From positions 310,001-374,000 of the forward strand of contig OZ251505.1 in assembly GCA_965242795.1 (NCBI GenBank): a stretch of DNA of 64,000 bases. Reading direction: 5' to 3'. Positions within the stretch are counted from its first letter, which is position 1. Each line of letters begins with the position of its first letter. The notes below the pieces were generated by a model. That model did no database searches. It saw nothing but the letters and a program-made list of their open reading frames with translations, and was not told the DNA's origin. This DNA is from Bin18 sp965242795. GTDB lineage: Bacteria; Desulfobacterota; Binatia; Bin18. Positions 8,549-16,525 of this stretch are shown in pieces. The translations under genes were made by a program, and so were the position numbers.

Positions 8549-9289
8549 ATGATGGACACGTCGGTAATGCGCCGCTCCGCCCTGCACGCCGCTCACGTGG
8601 CCGCGGGCGCACGCATAGGTGAGTATGACGGTTGGCAATGCCCGGGGGGGTATGCCGGAGTCGAGGACGAGTTGCACGTGGTGCGCAACGGCGTCGGGCT
8701 GGCCGACATCAGCCCCGCGGCCAAACTCGACGTGCGCGGCAACGACACCCTACATACCCTTGCGCGCCGACTGGCGCTGTCCACGCCCGCGACCGTCTCT
8801 GTCACGCGCCTGTCCACACCCGTTCCGACAACAGAAACCGACCGCCAGCCGGACGGCCTGCTGTGTTGCCTGACCCAGGATCACGCCCGACTGTTCGTCT
8901 CCGCCGATGCCGCGGTCGGGATCAAGGCGCGCTGGACACGGGCGCACGCCGCGGATACGCGCCCCGTCCGTGCTCGGCTGACCGACGTCACGTCCGCATA
9001 CACCCTGGTGCAGATCAGTGGCCCTCGCAGTCGGGAACTGCTGCGCAAGCTGACCGCGTTGGATCTCGGGGCCAGGGCATTTCCCGACCTGACTTGCGCG
9101 CAGACCAGCGTGGCGGGCGTACACACACTGATCCTGCGCGCCGACGTACGCGGACTCTTGTCGTTTCAGACATGTTGCGGTCGCGAGTTCGGCGCCTTCG
9201 TTTGGGACGCCCTCCTCGACGCAGGCAGCGAGTTCGCCGCGCGTCCGTTCGGGCGCGCGGCCTTGCGGACACTTGAAGCGGAGGGCTGA
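8549..9289 (+). CDS. mgdD: N-methylglutamate dehydrogenase gamma subunit (SoxG-like)
   Basis: A 246-residue GcvT-like protein corresponding to the gamma chain of sarcosine oxidase. 'NGVGLADISPAAKLDVRG' near residue 50 and 'VQISGPRSRELL' near residue 150 are the shared GcvT-fold motifs. It lies 11 bases after the alpha subunit and 3 bases before the beta subunit, so it is in the same operon. Two adjacent ATG codons (8549 and 8552) could both serve. Gamma subunits are poorly conserved, and the assignment rests partly on position. Confidence 0.82.
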   Translation: MMDTSVMRRSALHAAHVAAGARIGEYDGWQCPGGYAGVEDELHVVRNGVGLADISPAAKLDVRGNDTLHTLARRLALSTPATVSVTRLSTPVPTTETDRQPDGLLCCLTQDHARLFVSADAAVGIKARWTRAHAADTRPVRARLTDVTSAYTLVQISGPRSRELLRKLTALDLGARAFPDLTCAQTSVAGVHTLILRADVRGLLSFQTCCGREFGAFVWDALLDAGSEFAARPFGRAALRTLEAEG

Positions 9290-9292
9290 GAC

Positions 9293-10513
9293 GTGCGGCG
9301 GCTTTTTCGGAATTTCCGCACACGACGCATGTGGCGCCGGCGCGATCTCAAGGATCGTTACGACGTCGTCATCATCGGCGCCGGCGTGCACGGCTTGGCC
9401 GCGGCCTACTATCTCGGCACACAGGGCGTGACCGACGTCGCGGTCGTGGACCGCGGCTACGTCGGCGGCGGCAACAGCGGACGGAACACCGCCATTCTGC
9501 GCGCCAACTACCGCACCGCGGAGGCGATTCCGTTCTACGCCGAGAGCCTGCGCCTGTACGAAACCCTGTCGCAGGAAGTGGATTTCAACGTCCTGTTCTC
9601 CCAGGTCGGGCATCTGACCTTGGCGCATACCGACACCGGCGTGGACGGCCTGCGCCTGCGGGCCGAGAACAACGCGCTGCTCGACGTGGACAGCCGCCTG
9701 ATCTTTCCCGACGAGATCGAGCGCATGGTGCCGGCCATGCACGTCGGCCCGGACGCCCACGCCCCGATTCAGGCGGCGCTCTACCACCCGCCCGGCGGCA
9801 TCATCCGCCACGACGCGGTGGTGTGGGGCTATGCGCGCGGCGCCGACCGGCTGGGCGTCGAAATCCATCCGCACACCGAGGCGCACGACATCGAGACGAG
9901 TGACGGTCGCGTGACCGCGGTGCACACCAGCCGCGGCCGGATTGCGACCGGCACGGTCGTGAACGCCACCTCGGGCTGGTGCTCCACCATCGCCCGGATG
10001 GTCGGCGTCGATCTGCCCATCGTGTCGTATCCGCTCCAAGCCTGCGTCACCGAGCCGCTCAAGCCGTTTCTGGACAAAGTCATTGTGTCCGCCACGCTGC
10101 ACGTCTATGTAAACCAGACGGACCGCGGCGAAGTGGTGATCGGCGCCGAGATCGACCCCTACCCTTCCTACAACTTGGCTTCGACCCTGCCGACCCTGGA
10201 AATGATGGCGGCCCACGCCCTGGAATTGTTCCCCGTCCTGGAAGAGGTGCGCGTGTTGCGCCAGTGGACCGGCATCTGCGACATCACCCCGGACTTCAGC
10301 CCGATCATCGGCACGGTGCCCGAGGTAGCCGGGTTCGTCGTCAACGTCGGCTGGGGGACGTACGGTTTCAAGGCCGGCCCGGCCGGCGGCAAGACCGTCG
10401 CGGAGTTGATCGCCACCGGCCGAACGCCGAAATTGATCGAACCGTTCAGCCTCTCACGATTCTACGAAGACCGGCTGGTCGGCGAAAAAGCCGCGGCCGC
10501 GGTCTCGCATTGA
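9293..10513 (+). CDS. mgdA: N-methylglutamate dehydrogenase beta subunit (SoxB-like FAD/FMN oxidoreductase)
   Basis: A 406-residue catalytic subunit that would oxidise the N-methyl group of N-methylglutamate. The DAO-type FAD-binding motif 'VVIIGAGVHGLAAAYYL' starts near residue 25. His173 in 'IIRHDAVVWGYAR' falls exactly where the beta chain of sarcosine oxidase attaches FMN covalently. GTG 9293 is supported by a GGAGG site at 9280-9284 and by an Arg-rich N-terminus like that of SoxB. Here the beta gene is last of the four, whereas soxBDAG and mgdABCD operons usually start with it. Confidence 0.88.
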   Translation: MRRLFRNFRTRRMWRRRDLKDRYDVVIIGAGVHGLAAAYYLGTQGVTDVAVVDRGYVGGGNSGRNTAILRANYRTAEAIPFYAESLRLYETLSQEVDFNVLFSQVGHLTLAHTDTGVDGLRLRAENNALLDVDSRLIFPDEIERMVPAMHVGPDAHAPIQAALYHPPGGIIRHDAVVWGYARGADRLGVEIHPHTEAHDIETSDGRVTAVHTSRGRIATGTVVNATSGWCSTIARMVGVDLPIVSYPLQACVTEPLKPFLDKVIVSATLHVYVNQTDRGEVVIGAEIDPYPSYNLASTLPTLEMMAAHALELFPVLEEVRVLRQWTGICDITPDFSPIIGTVPEVAGFVVNVGWGTYGFKAGPAGGKTVAELIATGRTPKLIEPFSLSRFYEDRLVGEKAAAAVSH

Positions 10514-10561
10514 TCCCGCAGGACGCGCCTTCGCGCCGCGCCTGCAAAGAAGGAGCATCCC

Positions 10562-11899
10562 ATGCCGAGCGTGCAAGACGTCGCCAAACTCGTACAAGAC
10601 AAGGACATCGAATTCTTCCTCTGCTCGTTCGTAGAAATGTCGGGCGCGCCCAAGGCCAAGGTGGTCCCCGCGGCGCATCTCGATGACATGGCCGCGGGCA
10701 GCGCCGGGTTCGCCGGGTTCGCGACCGGCAACATGGGCCAGCAGCCGCACGATACCGACATGTTGGCCATACCCGATTTCGCCAGCCTGACCGTCCTGCC
10801 CTGGCGTCCGAACGTCGCCTGGGTCGCCAGCGACATGACCGTGGACGGGCAAGCGTGGCCCTCCTGCCCGCGGACCATCCTGCAACGCCAACTCGCCAAG
10901 GCGCGCGAGCAGGGGTACGTGCTCAAGACCGGCGTCGAACCGGAGTTCATCCTGACCCGCCGGACCGACGCGGACGGGTTCGAGCCGTTCGACCCGCTCG
11001 ATACACTGAGCAAGCCCTGCTACGACCTGCGCGCGCTCAACCGCAATCTCGATTTCACCACCAAGCTGCTGGGCTACATGCAGCAACTCGGCTGGGACCC
11101 GTACGCCAACGACCACGAAGACGCCAACTGCCAGTTCGAGATCAACTGGACCTATGCCGACTGCCTGACTACCGCGGACCGGCACACCTTCTTCCGCTGG
11201 ATGGTGCGTACCGTGGCCGAGGAACTCGGCGCGATCGCGACGTTCATGCCAAAACCGTTCGCGCATCTGACGGGCAACGGCTGCCACTTCCACACCAGCC
11301 TGTGGGACGCCGAGACCGACGCCAACCTGTTCCTGGACGAGTCCGACGAAAACGGCCTGTCCGCGTTGGCCTACCACTTCATCGGCGGCATCAAGCACCA
11401 CGCCCGCGCCATCGCCGCGGTCACCGCGCCCATCGTGAACTCGTACAAACGCCTGATTCGCGGCGCGCCGGCGTCGGGTGCGACCTGGGCGCCGGTGTAC
11501 GTCACGTACGGCGCGTCCAACCGCACGCAGATGATCCGCATCCCCGACCGGGGCCGTATCGAGAACCGCACCATCGACGGCGCGGCCAACCCGTACTTGG
11601 CGCCGGCCGTCATGCTGGCCGCGGGGCTGGACGGCATCGCCAACGAAATGCCTGCCGGCCCACGCAACGACCGCAACCTGTACGAAGTGCCCGAGGCGGA
11701 ATTGGCCGCGGAGGGCATCGCCCTGCTGCCCACCAACCTGAGCGAGGCGCTCGACGAACTGGCACAGGACGACGTCATCAAGGAGGCGCTGGGCCGCGAT
11801 TACGCCGAGTATTACATCCGCTGCAAACGCGCTGAGTGGAAGCGCTATCACGATTCGGTTTCGCAGTGGGAAGTGGAAGAGTATCTGGGGCTGTACTAA
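10562..11899 (+). CDS. gmaS: Gamma-glutamylmethylamide synthetase (glutamine synthetase type III/GlnT-like)
   Basis: A 445-residue glutamine-synthetase-fold ligase, the usual length of gamma-glutamylmethylamide synthetases, which join glutamate and methylamine with ATP. 'KTGVEPEFIL' (residues ~122-131) and 'HEDANCQFEINW' give the metal-binding glutamates, 'NGCHFHTSLW' the ATP-binding histidine region, and 'SNRTQMIRIPDRGRIENR' the Arg-rich glutamate site. AAAGAAGGAG precedes ATG 10562. Sequence alone does not separate GmaS from GlnT; the call depends on the adjoining mgs and mgd genes. A hairpin follows six bases after the stop. Confidence 0.87.
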   Translation: MPSVQDVAKLVQDKDIEFFLCSFVEMSGAPKAKVVPAAHLDDMAAGSAGFAGFATGNMGQQPHDTDMLAIPDFASLTVLPWRPNVAWVASDMTVDGQAWPSCPRTILQRQLAKAREQGYVLKTGVEPEFILTRRTDADGFEPFDPLDTLSKPCYDLRALNRNLDFTTKLLGYMQQLGWDPYANDHEDANCQFEINWTYADCLTTADRHTFFRWMVRTVAEELGAIATFMPKPFAHLTGNGCHFHTSLWDAETDANLFLDESDENGLSALAYHFIGGIKHHARAIAAVTAPIVNSYKRLIRGAPASGATWAPVYVTYGASNRTQMIRIPDRGRIENRTIDGAANPYLAPAVMLAAGLDGIANEMPAGPRNDRNLYEVPEAELAAEGIALLPTNLSEALDELAQDDVIKEALGRDYAEYYIRCKRAEWKRYHDSVSQWEVEEYLGLY

Positions 11900-11905
11900 G
11901 TGGGA

Positions 11906-11931
11906 GTTGGATTACCCTTCGCTAATCCAAC
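11906..11931. repeat. Palindromic repeat after gmaS
   Basis: GTTGGATTA and TAATCCAAC form a perfect 9-bp stem around an 8-base loop, immediately after the gmaS stop. It lacks a T-tract, so it is not a classical intrinsic terminator. Hairpins of this GTTGGATTA type recur as dispersed intergenic palindromes in many bacterial genomes. It could still mark the 3' end of the operon transcript. Confidence 0.7.
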
Positions 11932-11944
11932 CTAGGGACGAAAA

Positions 11945-11968
11945 TCGAGAAGGACAGCCCATTCTCGA
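11945..11968. promoter_or_regulatory. Inverted repeat upstream of orphan hicB-like gene
   Basis: TCGAGAA (11945-11951) and TTCTCGA (11962-11968) are perfect inverted halves separated by 10 bases, ending 11 bases before the start of the HicB-like gene. HicB-type antitoxins often repress their own operon through such sites. The second half overlaps the ribosome-binding region. Confidence 0.35.
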
Positions 11969-11979
11969 AAGGATCCGTT

Positions 11980-12213
11980 ATGCAGCGGCGTTACACCGCG
12001 ACCTACACCAAGATCGATGCCGGTTATATGGGGCAGGTAGTAGAGTGGCCGGAAGTCGTAACGGAGGGGAAAGATCTCGAAGAATGCCGGCTCATGCTCC
12101 AAGACGCTCTCCATGAAATGATCTTGGCCTATCGACAACAAAACCGGGAACTACCGCCGAACCCGCATCAGATAGAGAGAAGGTTTTCCTCGAATGGACG
12201 GGGAACTAGGTGA
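11980..12213 (+). CDS. HicB-like protein without a HicA partner
   Basis: A 77-residue protein with the partial RNase H-like fold of HicB antitoxins: 'YTATYTKIDAGYMGQVVEWP', then 'VTEGKDLEECRLMLQDALHEM', the usual helix. There is no extra DNA-binding domain visible. HicB normally neutralises the RNase HicA encoded next to it, but no HicA-like frame lies on either side. It may be a remnant or act as a solitary regulator. It differs clearly from the HicB at 39.8 kb. Confidence 0.75.
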   Translation: MQRRYTATYTKIDAGYMGQVVEWPEVVTEGKDLEECRLMLQDALHEMILAYRQQNRELPPNPHQIERRFSSNGRGTR

Positions 12214-12250
12214 CTGTTATTGATCGGAATCAGCCCGTTTCCATGAAGAG

Positions 12251-13473
12251 ATGACAGATGCCCCCCCTCCCCGCATCCGTCGGGCTGCACGCTTGGTCGG
12301 CTGGAATGCGTTATGGATCATCGCAGGTCTGGCTCTCCTGGTGAGTACCGGAGAGATATACCTGCGATGGAGCAGACCATTTCTGCAAAATGTACGACCA
12401 ATCACTTTCGTTCCTGGAGTGGGAGTCATGAGTGAGATCAATGTGGAAGTGCGCGTAACGAACCACCTCGATTTCTGGACGGTCTCTCGAACCAATAGCT
12501 TGGGTTTTCTCGATCGGGAACCTCCCGACCCGAAGCGCGCAGCGGCAAGCTGCCACTTTTCCATGATTGGCGATTCCTTCGTGGAGGCGAGTCAAGTCCC
12601 CATCTCCGATAAGTTTCACGTCCGTCTCGAACACCTCGCCGCTCGGGAACTGCCCGGCCTGGACGTTACGACATCCGCGTTCGGACGTCCCAACACCGCA
12701 CAGGCAAGTCAATTGCCGTACTACGACGAGTACGCGACAAAGCTGTCCCCGAAGGTGCTGGTGCTTGTTTTCCTGCCCAACGACTTCGGGGGCAACTCCG
12801 CATTGATGATGGCGCTGCGTCAAGGGTGGGACACGGATAAGGCACCGTACGCATATCCGGAACGGACTGGGGAGGGAAGATCAAGTTGCGAATGCCCTCG
12901 CCGGAATATCGTGAATTGCCCCCTTCCTGGGGAGGCTATGAGCGGCAACTCCGTAGAGGGATCGACCTAAGGCCGAAATCCTGGCTGTATCGCACCGACT
13001 TGTGGGTTACTGACGTTTCCTTTTTTGGTAACTGGCTGCGCGCCAAGGCCGGGACTTTGCTGACTGATCCTCATCTGGAAAGGCATCGTGTAGCGTTCGC
13101 ATGGGAAGAAGAACTGAGACAACGCCCATCCTATGAGTCCCTCTTTCAGGATCCATCACACGAAGATGACTTCACAGCCTTCGCGTTGCAGCAATTCAAG
13201 GAACGCGCCGAGCGCGACAATGTCGTGCTGTTGATCCTGGCGGCGGAGTCCATGGGAAGCCGAGGTCATCGCGCCTTTGATCGCTTGAACGCCATAGTCG
13301 AGACACAGGGTATTCCCGTCATCAACATGTACGACTACATCATCCGCCAAGGCCGCAGATTCAAGGATGCACACTGGGAGCATGATAGCCACTGGAACGC
13401 CAACGGCCACCAGTGGGCTGCGGAAGCCCTGCTCGAATACCTGCGACAGCACCCGGAAGTGTGCACAAGGTAG
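12251..13473 (+). pseudogene. SGNH/GDSL-type hydrolase, frameshifted
   Basis: Two overlapping frames together encode one protein of about 407 residues. The first (from ATG 12251) has one N-terminal membrane segment ('NALWIIAGLALLVS') and the block 'SMIGDSFVEASQ' with the nucleophile Ser. The second (to 13473) ends 'HDSHWNANGHQWAAEAL', the Asp-x-x-His block. Codons immediately upstream of the second frame's ATG (12886) already read as good protein (DWGGKIKLRM), placing a single-base indel near 12,855-12,875. The family includes membrane-anchored O-acetyl esterases/transferases of exopolysaccharides. It is either a recent pseudogene or an assembly error. Confidence 0.75.
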
Positions 13474-13571
13474 TAAGGGACCCTGTCTGTAAATACGGCT
13501 CAGGCATCAGATCTCGGTTCAAACTCGCGGAAAGCCAGAGACTTTGGGGAAACGGACACCATACATCTGAC

Positions 13572-14915
13572 TCACCCTTCCGGTCTTTCATTCCATCCTC
13601 CGCCCAAGAACAAAGCGGCGAAGCCCGCGGCTAAAGTCACCAAGGCAAAGGTCCAGACAAAGCCCTGTGCGATCAGCAGCGGGGCGAATGCAACGAGACC
13701 GACTTCCAGGGGGGCCACGAACAGATACGCGACGGCGAACGGGTCCAGGATCTTGGACTCGTTGCGCGGGTCCACGACGCGCAGCAGGGCGAGCGCGATA
13801 GCCATGACGCCCGTCACCCAGCCCCAGGTGAACAGCGCCTTCTCGAACCAGAGTTCGCGGAACGCGCGCGGGCCGTTGACGTAGAAGACCGCCCAGCACA
13901 ACAGCAGGCCGAAGGCGAACAGACAGCCGAGCGGTAGCGCGTAGCGTGCGACGATTTCGAGATTGATGGCGGCGATGCCGCAGACGACCAGCACGTCGGT
14001 CAGTGCGCCGCTGATCCGTACCATCGCCGTGCGGTCAATCGTGTCCGTCAGTTGCAGGCGGGTGCAGGCGTGCTTCAGACCGAAGCCACAGATAAATGCC
14101 AGGCAGAAACTCGGCGGACGATAGCCGTCCAGCAGTACGGCGACCGCGCTTGCAAGCAGATAGCCGCCCGCGGCTGCTACGGCGACGAGCGCCACGTGAA
14201 ACACGAGCGGGTCGATCGCCAGCGCTGACAGGGTTTCGTGGCCGAGCGGGCGGCGCTGTGCCGCAGGGACGCGACCGGTGCGCAGTTCGTCGGGCAACTC
14301 GTCGAAGCGGGGAAGAAAGCGGGTCGTGCCGTTCCGGGCCGCCCACTGAATCCACAACAGGCCGCCGACCACCGCGCTCAGAATGCCGACCGTGGCCGAG
14401 GTCATGGCCAGTGCTTCGGCTTCGGGCCAACTCTGTGCGCCCAGGCCGTTGAAGGCCGCGCCCAGCGCCGCGGCCGTGCCGTGTCCGCCGACGAAGCCCG
14501 CGGCCAGGATCGTCCCGAAACCGAGCGGCAAATCCGGCCAGACCAACGACAACACGATCAGGCTGAATCCCACGCCCAGCCCCCATTGCAGCAGCACGAG
14601 GGCCGCGGAGTACGCGCCGAGTTCGGTCGCACGTCGGGAGCCGGTCCGCCAATCGAACGCTTGCGACGTGAACGGCAACGCCGCGAACACCAGCGTAATC
14701 AGGACACCGGGGTATTGCGGCAGGAGCGGAGAGAACGGCAACACATCCAGGCCATTGGGTCCGGCCAGTAAGCCCCCGAACCCGGCGATGACGCTGGCTG
14801 GGAGAAACAGCCGCTGCGCCCAGACGAGCCACATCCGCGCCAGCAGTCCGGCCAACAGCAGCACGCTTACGCAGCCGAGGTCGCCGAACACGCTCCAGGC
14901 GTCGAGAGACGACAT
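13572..14915 (-). CDS. Sodium/glutamate symporter-like carrier (GltS family)
   Basis: A 447-residue, very hydrophobic protein with about ten to twelve membrane segments. The N-terminal 'LPASVIAGFGGLLAGPNGLD' and the central 'GFVGGHGTAAALGAAF' resemble the re-entrant Gly-rich loops of GltS carriers, which import glutamate with Na+. The start is set at ATG 14915 (MSSLDAW); longer frames begin with TTG and add a non-hydrophobic leader. It is convergent with the SGNH pseudogene. Glutamate is consumed by the GmaS pathway upstream, but a functional link is inference. Confidence 0.75.
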   Translation of the reverse strand: MSSLDAWSVFGDLGCVSVLLLAGLLARMWLVWAQRLFLPASVIAGFGGLLAGPNGLDVLPFSPLLPQYPGVLITLVFAALPFTSQAFDWRTGSRRATELGAYSAALVLLQWGLGVGFSLIVLSLVWPDLPLGFGTILAAGFVGGHGTAAALGAAFNGLGAQSWPEAEALAMTSATVGILSAVVGGLLWIQWAARNGTTRFLPRFDELPDELRTGRVPAAQRRPLGHETLSALAIDPLVFHVALVAVAAAGGYLLASAVAVLLDGYRPPSFCLAFICGFGLKHACTRLQLTDTIDRTAMVRISGALTDVLVVCGIAAINLEIVARYALPLGCLFAFGLLLCWAVFYVNGPRAFRELWFEKALFTWGWVTGVMAIALALLRVVDPRNESKILDPFAVAYLFVAPLEVGLVAFAPLLIAQGFVWTFALVTLAAGFAALFLGGGWNERPEG

Positions 14916-15002
14916 ATCGCCGTTCCGAATCTCAACATCGAAACAGGAATCCAGGCAGAAACGCGCCGACAATAGCGTGACGTGGCGATGATCTCGCCGA
15001 AA

Positions 15003-15080
15003 TCCTCACCCCCGGACAAGTCCGGGGCAGGCTCTAGCCCTCTCCCAGTGGTCCCTGAGCTTGTCGAAGGGGGGAGAGGG
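15003..15080. repeat. Dispersed intergenic repeat, CCCCGGA/TCCGGGG plus TTGTCGAAGG type
   Basis: The block starts with the inverted halves CCCCGGA and TCCGGGG, then 'GGCAGGCTCTAGCCC', and ends 'CCCTGAGCTTGTCGAAGG'. A closely similar block in the same orientation lies at about 51,601-51,697. This is a multi-part dispersed repeat in the gap between the GltS-like gene and the amidotransferase; no gene is visible here. Confidence 0.75.
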
Positions 15081-15144
15081 GATAGAATCGAGAGAAGGGA
15101 GGGGGCTACATGAGAGATAATCCGGGGGTGAGGGTCCGAGGCCG

Positions 15145-15870
15145 CTACCCGAACGCGCAGGCCCGCCAGTTGTCGAACAACCGCCGCGCGGATTGCTTGA
15201 ACGTATCGAGATGCGCGCTCGTCCCGGCTTCGAGTTGCGCCACGCCGTCCGCGCCCAGCGTCTTTTCCAGTGCTGTGCGATAGGTCGGAACCTCGGCCCA
15301 TTCGGCAATCGTCGCGTCCGAGATTTCGGTGTGGTACTGCGTGCTGAACGCCTTGTCGCCGACCGCCAGTGCCTGAATCCGGCATTCCGGGCTGCCGGCG
15401 AGTACGGACGCACCCCGCGGCGGCGTCTTCACCTCAGCGGCGTGCCATTGCAAACACGTCATGGTCGCGGGTAGGCCACGCAGAAACCGGTTGGCTTCAC
15501 CCGCTCGCGTCTTTTCCACGTCGTAGATGCCCACCTCGGGGGCCGAAGCCGGGCCGACCTCCCCGCCCAGCGCGTCGGCCAGCAGTTGATGACCGAGGCA
15601 GACGCCGAGAAACGGTATTTCGCGTTCGACGACGGCTTCGCGGATAGCCGCCTTCTCGGTTCTGAGCCACGGGTAGCGGTCGCCTTCCCACACGTCCATC
15701 GGGCCGCCCATGACCCACAGCCCAGCGTAGTCGCCCAGGTCGGGAATGGGCTCGCCCCGGTCGAGTTCGACCGTGACCCGCTCGATACCGGCTTCGCGCA
15801 GGAAGTCGCGGAACACCCCGGGGTGTTCCACGGCGAGATGTTGGAAGACGAGGATTCGAGGGGCGGTCAC
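15145..15870 (-). CDS. Type 1 (class I) glutamine amidotransferase domain protein
   Basis: A 241-residue stand-alone GATase I domain similar to the amidotransferase half of GMP synthase. Cys91 in 'FLGVCLGHQLL' is the nucleophile, and a His-x-Glu pair follows in 'FSTQYHTEIS' (normally HPE). 'VMGGPMDVWE' is the oxyanion-side loop. Such free-standing proteins may hydrolyse gamma-glutamyl amides; since this window makes gamma-glutamylmethylamide, a role on that compound is conceivable but unproven. Repeats fill the gaps on both sides. Confidence 0.8.
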   Translation of the reverse strand: MTAPRILVFQHLAVEHPGVFRDFLREAGIERVTVELDRGEPIPDLGDYAGLWVMGGPMDVWEGDRYPWLRTEKAAIREAVVEREIPFLGVCLGHQLLADALGGEVGPASAPEVGIYDVEKTRAGEANRFLRGLPATMTCLQWHAAEVKTPPRGASVLAGSPECRIQALAVGDKAFSTQYHTEISDATIAEWAEVPTYRTALEKTLGADGVAQLEAGTSAHLDTFKQSARRLFDNWRACAFG

Positions 15871-15917
15871 GGCGATCCGTCCTGGATGGTGGAACGCGAA
15901 GCGGTGGCAGGAACCTT

Positions 15918-15956
15918 CCCCCTCTCCCTAACCCTCTCCCACCAGGGGAGAGGGGA
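15918..15956. repeat. CCCTCTCCC...GGGAGAGGG palindromic repeat
   Basis: 'CCCTCTCCC' is repeated, then 'ACCAGG', then 'GGAGAGGGG', giving a strong hairpin. Near-identical copies lie at about 37,030-37,075, and related ones near 49,954, 50,101, 53,259 and 53,528. Confidence 0.8.
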
Positions 15957-15994
15957 TAGAAGGGATGGAGAGAAGACAGGTGCAGAGGGGCGCC

Positions 15995-16504
15995 CTACTC
16001 TTTTCTTTGATCCTGTTTTCGGCTGTCCAAGGTCGCGGCCAGAAACGATGCGCTCTCGTCTTCCAACGAGGCGCAGGTTCGGAGCACGGCTTGCACCGCG
16101 GGGTCGGATTCCGCGGCGGCGAAGTTCTCCCAAGTCTTCTTGCCGGCGCGCTCGGCCCGGCGTTGGATCCCCCACTGTTCTTCGAGGGGACGGCCGGCAT
16201 ATACGGCGCGCACTTGAGCATCAAGGTCGGGAGGCAGCGCGGCTTCCACTTGGCGGCGGAGCGTATCGGCTTCCGGTTCGAGGGCTTCGATCCGTGCGGC
16301 GATGTCTTCCTCGCGTTCCGCGCAGCGCAGGAATCCGTCCCGCTCGGGTGCGTCCACTTGCGCGGCCCAGGCGCGGTACATCTCGGCCGCCTGACGCTCG
16401 GCGTGCGCGATGAGCAGCCGCTGTTGCCGGAGCGGAAGGCGCGCCGCGACCGGCGTCAGAATCGCGGCGATGCTCGGTAGTTCGGGCGGTACGGTCGGAG
16501 CCAT
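15995..16504 (-). CDS. Hypothetical protein next to molybdopterin oxidoreductase
   Basis: A 169-residue, mostly helical, charged protein with no recognised domain. It is rich in Ala, Glu and Arg ('REEDIAARIEALEPEADTLR' looks like a coiled-coil stretch). It starts 22 bases after the stop of the molybdopterin oxidoreductase in the same direction, so it is probably co-transcribed and might be a maturation or accessory factor. No cysteine motif, signal peptide or membrane segment is visible. Confidence 0.6.
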   Translation of the reverse strand: MAPTVPPELPSIAAILTPVAARLPLRQQRLLIAHAERQAAEMYRAWAAQVDAPERDGFLRCAEREEDIAARIEALEPEADTLRRQVEAALPPDLDAQVRAVYAGRPLEEQWGIQRRAERAGKKTWENFAAAESDPAVQAVLRTCASLEDESASFLAATLDSRKQDQRKE

Positions 16505-16525
16505 GCGGCAACGTCCCGACGAGCG

